In this document: one piece after another, positions 58,062-64,000 of the stretch
How the letters are laid out: each line of letters begins with the position of its first letter
How positions within the stretch are numbered: the stretch's first letter is position 1
Source: Trichoplax sp. H2
Taxonomy: Eukaryota; Placozoa; Uniplacotomia; Trichoplacea
Direction: 5' to 3'
NCBI GenBank assembly: GCA_003344405.1
Contig: NOWV01000007.1
Coordinates: forward strand, 620,001 to 684,000
DNA length: 64,000 bases
Translations under genes and position numbers: made by a program
The notes under the pieces: generated by a model
The model's input: the letters and a program-made list of their open reading frames with translations, nothing else
Told to the model about the DNA's origin: nothing
The model's database searches: none

Positions 58062-60508
58062 ATGTCTGATGAAGGAGATATTGGTATCCAATTAAATAGT
58101 TCATTGCACGAACTAGACCATAAAGTGCAAAAGGCAATAGAGGAAAATCAAGGTATACTTCAAAACCTCAATGTCATGATGAATAATAAAGAAATCTCGC
58201 GGCTACATCAACAACTGAAAACCGCTGTTAGTAGTAGTTCTGGCCTACTAGAAGCTTTACAACCCGTCTCGGATATTGTACAAAAATATGAACGAGAGGT
58301 TAGTAGAAAATTGACGACGTTGGATTATCCTCAAGATCTTACTGAGGCTAGGAGACGGCTTGATCAAGAAAGGGAAGAATGGGAAAAGGAAGTCGAAATT
58401 CAAAGAAAGGAACTTAAGAATGCCTATCGAGAAGTTGAAGAAGCTAGGAGCAGCATTAATACTATAGGACGTGAGTTAGCAGCACAAAGAATTGCGTTAG
58501 AGGAAGAAAGGTTATCTAAAATCAACGGTAAGATATTGATTTATGATAATTTTGTCATACAGTAATTTGCGAAACTTAGCCATAATAAGCCAGACTGATA
58601 GATAATAATATACTATGGTAGTTGTACCTTATATTATGCTATTGTGTATAGCGAATAGTAGGGTAACAATTAGTCATGCTAAAACATTATAATCATTAAA
58701 ATGGTAAAAATTAAATGCCTTTCAATTTCTTTCCTTAATATTAATATTTCTATTTAAAAAATTATATATAGGAACGATTCAGATATTACGAGAAAGTGAT
58801 AGTGAAAAATTGCAATATCATTTGAAGCAACAAATGCTTAAAAATGTTAAGTTAGAAAAAGAAAAGATTAAAGTGGATTTTAAACTGCAAGAAAAAATTG
58901 AAGCTTTAAAAATAGCAAATGTAACGATACAAAGATTGGATTCTGAAGTGATTCAATCTAGAGAAAGTACAGAGAAAATTGTAAAACAATTTGAAAGGCA
59001 AACTGTTGAGGGTAATCACATACGCTAATTAAATTACTGCACTACGACTACTACTACTTAAATGATCCTTAGCTACTATCGATGTACCAGTATTTATCGT
59101 GCATATATGAATGTACTCGTTGTTGTTAGCGCTATGGTTAAAGTCATTCTCTAAGTAATCATGCAATTATATCGCACAGTAAATGTCGATATAGCCACTT
59201 TGTAGAATAATACTTATCTACATCGCTATAAAGATACATACATTCTTTATCGTAGATTGGTCTTACTTTCTAATATTTATAAATTTGCCTTCAAAAATTG
59301 CTTGCTATAGGTAAATAACGATAAATTTTTGTATTTTATTTTTATTAATTAGCTAATAAACGATTAGCTGAAATGCAGCAAGAGTTGGAAAAAGCAAAAG
59401 AGAGAGCCTTGAGATTTCAAAAAATGCTCAAAAGTGAGAAATTGAAACAGATGGCACTAGAGGTGTGCAGCAATAGCGGAACAGCTTAATCGCAATTAAA
59501 GGCTATACTGTACAAAGAATATTACGAGAATTTGTAGTTGATCAAGATAATAGTCTTCTACAAAATTAACTTGCAACCACAGTCAATATCGTATTTTACC
59601 CAATCTTTATGTAGGCTGCGTTGGAGAAAGAAATACGTCTTAGAGAAGCTAGTATTACAGGACCTGAATTGTCGCCAAGGATGGAAAAAATGTATATATC
59701 TACAGTTAAGGATACGGTAGATCAAATTGCGCCTGTTACTATCCTCGGTACTACTACTGATGCTAATGAAATTAAAAAAAGAAGTCAGGTTGGCGCATTC
59801 TTGTTAATTTTACTTTATACGTACAAACAATTTCATATGAATTTGTCACTCAATATCTACATACATTACCCCTAAATTTATATGTATATTGTAGCATTTG
59901 TTGTATGATCAAGCCTTCTTGAGAGCAAAATTACGTCAATATGAATTCGAAAATTCTATCCATCTTAAGAAAATAAGAGAAATTAATGCCGAAAAAGAAC
60001 ATTTAGAAGTATGATAACTTTAATATTTTTTTGTCTTATGTACGATTAATGAGTGTAACTCAGTAGCTATTTTGATTAGGATAATTGGTAGCGAGGAAAA
60101 AATTAATTCTGGTAGCTAAAGTTCATTATTTTATTGATCTAGGCTCAATTAGTTATAATGCATGATGGTCGGTTAGAATTAAAGAAGAAGTTTGAAAAAT
60201 TAGCAAATGAGGTAAGGCACAAATCAAACATGAGCAAGTCATATTAGTATTAGTGTAGTCTATTTCGACTTAGGTATAAGTTTTTAATTATGATTAATTT
60301 ACGTTTACGATATACGAGTAATGAGATTCTTGTCGATTATTTTGTATAGCATCGACGCTTATTATCTACTGTAAGTCGTCAGAGAACTGATTGGTTTCAG
60401 AAACATCGTCAAGAACAACAGCAGATTGAGGAAGCTAAATGGTCTAAAATTGGACCCATGCCACTAATTAATAGTCGCTTACGAACACAGTTTTCATCTG
60501 AACGTTGA
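58062..60508 (+). CDS. Coiled-coil protein of unknown function, 7 exons
   Basis: I do not recognise this family. Exons 58062-58527, 58772-59011, 59353-59462, 59615-59788, 59895-60008, 60143-60211 and 60350-60508 join in phase to 443 residues. Residues about 10-90 are mixed helical. About 85-265 is a long, highly charged coiled coil (for example ARRRLDQEREEWEKEVEIQR, LAEMQQELEKAKERALRFQK). A less charged linker follows (about 275-325: SITGPELSPRMEKMYIS, VTILGTTTDANEIKKRSQ). A second helical segment comes next (YDQAFLRAKLRQYEFENSIHLKK, DGRLELKKKFEKLANEHRRL), then a short Trp-containing tail (RTDWFQKHRQEQQQIEEAKW, IGPMPLINSRLRT). There are no membrane segments or signal peptide. The X-box-like promoter motif and the architecture would suit a ciliary or basal-body structural protein; that is inference. 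Start chosen at the first ATG after an in-frame-stop-rich leader. Confidence 0.82.
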
Positions 60509-61620
60509 TATTTTATGACGTGATATGACGTTAACTTTGCAAATGGATACGGTACATCTTATAATAAGGATCAGCTCTGGTAAATAATTTCTAGAATAGA
60601 AATTATTCTAGTTATATTCTAGGCCCTCATTTTATAATTTTATAAATGGATATAATCTATTCATCAAATAAGCGCCCAAATGTTTATCATAACAGTTATT
60701 TTATAATAGTATCGAAATTACGTTATAACAGTTTGTCATCGATAAAATTTATAATGCGACAGGTAGTGCTTTGTTTGTTTATTTTTTTTCTATAAACATT
60801 TTAAGTATAGTGTAGGAGTTGATCTATTTTCTTAAGACTAAATTATTCCAAAGTACGTTTAATTCGACAATAAGAATAAGTAGCTATTACTATTGAAATG
60901 TTCTGATTTGAAATATTTGTTAAAGTATTCTTTTAATATTTTTTGTATATGTATATATATTGTTACGGATATATTTTGATATGCTGAGATGTCGATGCAT
61001 GCGATAAATCTGTACTCATATAATTAGCATCGAGTAAACAAGACATAATTTATTGTATTTTCGTCTTCAATCTCTAAAATAATCGCGGAATTTAATGGAT
61101 AATGTAGATTATGTAATAGTAAATGTCGCTTTAGATTCGATTTTAATATTCTAATAGTGACTGACGTCGTTTAAATCCATTTCTGTCACGAAATTAAAAG
61201 TTGTCGATTAATAAGGAGGCTTATCAGCGAGCCAAAACATTACTTAAAGCTTGCTTAGCTTAATAGTAGCTATTCTTATTTGTTACATTCTTTATGTGGC
61301 GGTATAGCGCCAAAGATTGCTATTTTCAGTATCATAATTTTATCAACTTAAAATTCCTTGCTAATATACCGTAATGGCTATTTAATAGGCACAATTTTTA
61401 ACATAAGTATGTTATTTAACTCGGACGGTGCCATGATGGGACAACTGAAATAAATCGATGATATATTAAATTAAGCTTCATCATACTGAATGTGTCTAGT
61501 CGCTCTCATTAAAATTAAAATGTAATGCTAAATCTTGCCTAATTATTTATCTTCTAGATAACTTATTTTTCTAGAACTGAAAAATAGTTTCGTCGATATA
61601 TGATACAAATGCAGGCTTTT
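60509..61620. other. Gene-free region 3' of the coiled-coil gene
   Basis: AT-rich, and includes the 3' UTR of the coiled-coil gene. A perfect 10-bp inverted repeat with a 5-nt loop (60583-60607) is listed separately. No other gene or repeat recognised. Confidence 0.5.
60583..60607 (+). other. Perfect 10-bp hairpin in the presumed 3' UTR
   Basis: AATAATTTCT, loop AGAAT, AGAAATTATT, about 75 nt past the stop codon of the coiled-coil gene. In RNA it would form an AU-rich stem-loop. Could be chance in such AT-rich DNA. Confidence 0.45.
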
Positions 61621-61638
61621 AATGTATAAAGGTTTATG

Positions 61639-61898
61639 GAAAGTTACACTGTGATTTCATACAATTTTCATTTGTGATAAATGAGATTTCGTATACGTTA
61701 CGAAGCTCACTCCATATGTTAATACGCTGTAAATATTAACATATCATGAGATTTCAAAGATTTATTAGGTTACAACAAATTATATTATATTGAGAAAAGT
61801 AAGCCCTAGCACCTGTGTGCCCTAAGTAAAGCTATAGAACTATATAAAGGATTCGATCTAATTCTTTTACATAAAGTTTCAATTATTTTATGGAGTAC
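61639..61898. repeat. 260-bp flank copy without the LTR (copy A)
   Basis: Starts GAAAGTTACACTG and ends TGGAGTAC exactly at the N gap. Aligns without indels to 62471-62730. I count 9 differences, all transitions. It is preceded by TTTATG like the sequence immediately left of the LTR at 62054, so it looks like the unoccupied form of the LTR insertion site. Confidence 0.85.
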
Positions 61899-61918
61899 NN
61901 NNNNNNNNNNNNNNNNNN
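61899..61918. other. Assembly gap of 20 N
   Basis: A run of 20 undetermined bases. It falls between the two 260-bp copies and just before the retroelement reading-frame remnant, so the true order and content here are unknown. Confidence 0.99.
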
Positions 61919-61920
61919 AA

Positions 61921-61986
61921 ATTAGGATACAGTATCGTAAAGGAATTGTTAATGGTAATGCTGATGCGCTGTCTAGATTGGAGTGA
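61921..61986 (+). pseudogene. C-terminal end of a retrotransposon RT/RNase H reading frame
   Basis: An open frame running out of the gap reads IRIQYRKGIVNGNADALSRL followed by Glu and TGA. The motif YRKGxxNxNADALSR marks the end of the RNase H domain in Ty3/gypsy-type polyproteins. The remainder of the element is missing in the gap or absent. No integrase-like sequence follows; only 67 bp separate the stop codon from the LTR. Confidence 0.75.
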
Positions 61987-62053
61987 TTTCGATGATTATA
62001 TTGTTTAGAATTACTTATTTTGCAAAGGCTTAATTATAAAGGTTTATGGAAAG

Positions 62054-62470
62054 TGTAGTGCAGCCCAAATATAGCTTAAGATTATATACAGTATGTGTGA
62101 ATATCGTGCATGACGTAATTACTAGGCTAATTAAGATAGATACACTTGTATAGGTGCTAGATCGTAGAGTGAGATTAAATATGTGAGGATTTGTATTAGT
62201 AGTTGCAATACGGATTGTAAAAGTTATTAGTCATACTGCTTGGCACCTCCAGGTACGCTAGAGGTGTGATGTTAGCCTTATTAAGGTAGATAATGATTTA
62301 TGTGTCACGAAGATACTCTGTACACAATTGTATATAAGCAGGAGATTTTATCTCCGAAGACAGAGTAGCCATAGATAATCTAGTCCTTGGTAGAAGACGT
62401 AATTATTGTAATAAAGTGATTTTCCTTCAAGTTGTGGAAGTCGTTGCGTTTCGATAGACACTTTATTACA
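62054..62470 (+). mobile_element. 417-bp retrotransposon LTR with 5-bp flanking direct repeat
   Basis: Begins TGTAGTGCAG and ends CTTTATTACA (TG...CA). Flanked by the direct repeat GAAAG at 62049-62053 and 62471-62475, the target-site-duplication size of Ty3/gypsy or copia-type integrases. Inside are a TATA box TATATAAG (62331-62338) and, 72 bp further, AATAAA (62410-62415), the expected U3-R-U5 layout for the + orientation. The copy at 61639 shows the same flank without the LTR. It is either a solo LTR or the 3' LTR of an element whose body lies in the gap. Confidence 0.8.
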
Positions 62471-62730
62471 GAAAGTTACACTGTAATTTCATACAATTTT
62501 CATTTGTGATAAATGAGATTTCGTATACGTTACGAAGCTCGCTCCATATGTTAATGCGCTGTAAATACTAACACATCATAAGATTTCAAAGATTTATTAG
62601 GTTACAACAAATTATATTATACCGAGAAAAATAAGCCCTAGCACCTGTGTGCCCTAAGTAAAGCTATAGAACTATATAAAGGATTCGATCTAATTCTTTT
62701 ACATAAAGTTTCAATTATTTTATGGAGTAC
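62471..62730. repeat. 260-bp flank copy to the right of the LTR (copy B)
   Basis: Starts with the second GAAAG and ends TGGAGTAC. Same length as copy A, about 3.5% different, no indels. Unlike copy A, it continues into unique sequence (GGTACACTATG). Confidence 0.85.
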
Positions 62731-64000
62731 GGTACACTATGCTAATTCGTAATCTGGTTCAGTGAAGGTCTTAACTGTAAACGCTATCATTTATCTATTA
62801 TAAACAGTAAATACAGGAATGAGTTTATTTCCTTTACTGCAGATCTCTGGGAGTTAAACAGAGATCAACTTAGAGTAGATAGTAAAGTTTTGATCCGATC
62901 ACGAAGACTACTTTGTGAAAATATAATACTTTTCGTCTTAGATTGATCTTGACTTAGAGAGTATATTACGGAGATTTATAATATACTTATGCATAGTACC
63001 ATATAATGTATGTCAGTATTTACACATAACATTTATGAATAAGTATTCTTAATCAATTTCTTTAGATTATATTGCATTATTTTTGAGGTTTGCAGCACTC
63101 TCCTGTTGCAATAATCAATCAGCAGAGGGTTATTTAGATAGACCGTTTGATACCGTCGTCTACAGTAGCTATTGCATAAAAAAATTTATAGCAGGACAAA
63201 CTATTCATAATTTATTCATACAGCACTATTCTACTAATTCATCAAATTAAAAAACTATAGTACTGCAATATTATAAAATCCTCAGTCTATTTAAAGCTTT
63301 TAATATAAAGCATTTTCAAAAGCTGTTTTGCAGATTATCGACAGCTTAGTAATATACATTTATGTTTAGTACATGTACAAAAGAGTATATTGTATGAGAT
63401 TACTGAACGTGTCATAGTTGATCTAAATCTAATAGATCGTTTATTGCCCATCAAAAACCCTTTCAATTAGGGTCACTGATGATAGTGCTTCCCGATACTG
63501 ATTCTACGGGTATATCGATTTGTTTCTTATCATAACTTTACCATCTCATTTTAACTGTGCCCATCTGCTTACAAAAATTAATAAATATCAAGGATCTTAT
63601 AATCCTTTATACTATACCGTATACAGTTAAGAATCTTAATGGTCACATAAACCATTAAGTAGCCAAAGATTTTTAAGAATAAAAGTTAATCGATTTGGAG
63701 TAAAAAGGTCAACATAAAATCTTTCAAAGTTTTCAACCTTGTTATATTTAATCTCTTTCTTTTTATTACTTGTATCCTGACATGATGACTTCATAATAGT
63801 GCCAATTTAATATTATAGATTTTTTTAAGGGTTTTCTCACAAGATATCATCATGACTCAAGCACAATCGCTTCTATTAATATACTATTACATTACAATTG
63901 ATTAACTACCGTTACTTGTGTAATACTCGTACAGTAAAAATAGCTAGCTAAAAGAGTCTGGATCTGATAATTTTCAACAATTATGCAGATTGTAGATAAG
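62731..64000. other. Gene-free right end
   Basis: AT-rich sequence without a recognisable gene, RNA or repeat in this window. Confidence 0.5.

Noticed and set aside
1-64000. CRISPR arrays, bacterial operons or phage modules
   Set aside because: None seen. Introns, animal orthologues and repeat types make this a eukaryotic nuclear sequence. I also could not identify a tRNA or rRNA by eye, though a dedicated scan could still find a tRNA.

Overview
This window is metazoan nuclear DNA: AT-rich, with short GT-AG introns, no operons or Shine-Dalgarno logic, a vertebrate-type (TTAGGG/CCCTAA) repeat, and animal orthologues. AT content, compact introns, dispersed TACTGTAC palindromes and a family of intronless metabotropic-glutamate-like receptors make a placozoan (Trichoplax or a relative) my best guess. 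That assignment is inference. I rebuilt the spliced genes by hand from reading frames, family knowledge and splice sites. Exon lengths and phases close exactly for every spliced gene described.

Left third (1-25 kb): three intronless class C GPCR genes (1937-4585, 12103-15051, 21822-24641), all on the + strand and spaced about 7 kb apart. Each has a signal peptide, Venus flytrap domain, cysteine-rich domain and seven-helix domain of the mGluR type. The residues that hold the distal carboxylate of glutamate are replaced, so the ligand may not be glutamate. The long spacers carry unrelated, decayed tandem repeats with units of about 100-180 bp.

Middle and right (26-60.5 kb): a dense block of spliced housekeeping-type genes. 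These are mitochondrial enoyl-CoA hydratase ECHS1 (-, 8 exons), DNA/RNA-binding KIN/KIN17 (+, 13 exons), corepressor subunit TBL1/TBL1XR1 (+, 15 exons), deoxyhypusine hydroxylase DOHH (-, 14 exons), mitochondrial ribosomal protein uL14m MRPL14 (+, single exon), two tandem extended-SDR reductases of the dihydroflavonol/cinnamoyl-CoA-reductase type (-, 8 exons each, six internal exons of identical length), and a 443-residue coiled-coil protein of unknown function (+, 7 exons). Several pairs are divergent (ECHS1/KIN, DOHH/MRPL14, SDR-2/coiled-coil). TBL1 and DOHH converge on a palindromic bidirectional poly(A) signal. Clusters of the palindrome TACTGTACAGTA lie in 5' regions of this block and not near the receptors. 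An interstitial telomeric tract lies between ECHS1 and KIN.

Right end (60.5-64 kb): no host gene. It holds a 20-N assembly gap, the end of a retrotransposon reverse-transcriptase/RNase H reading frame, a 417-bp LTR bounded by a 5-bp direct repeat, and two 260-bp copies of the LTR's flank, one of them without the LTR.

The genes do not form one pathway. The interesting elements are the receptor cluster, the TACTGTAC promoter clusters, the X-box-type promoter of the coiled-coil gene, and the retroelement locus.
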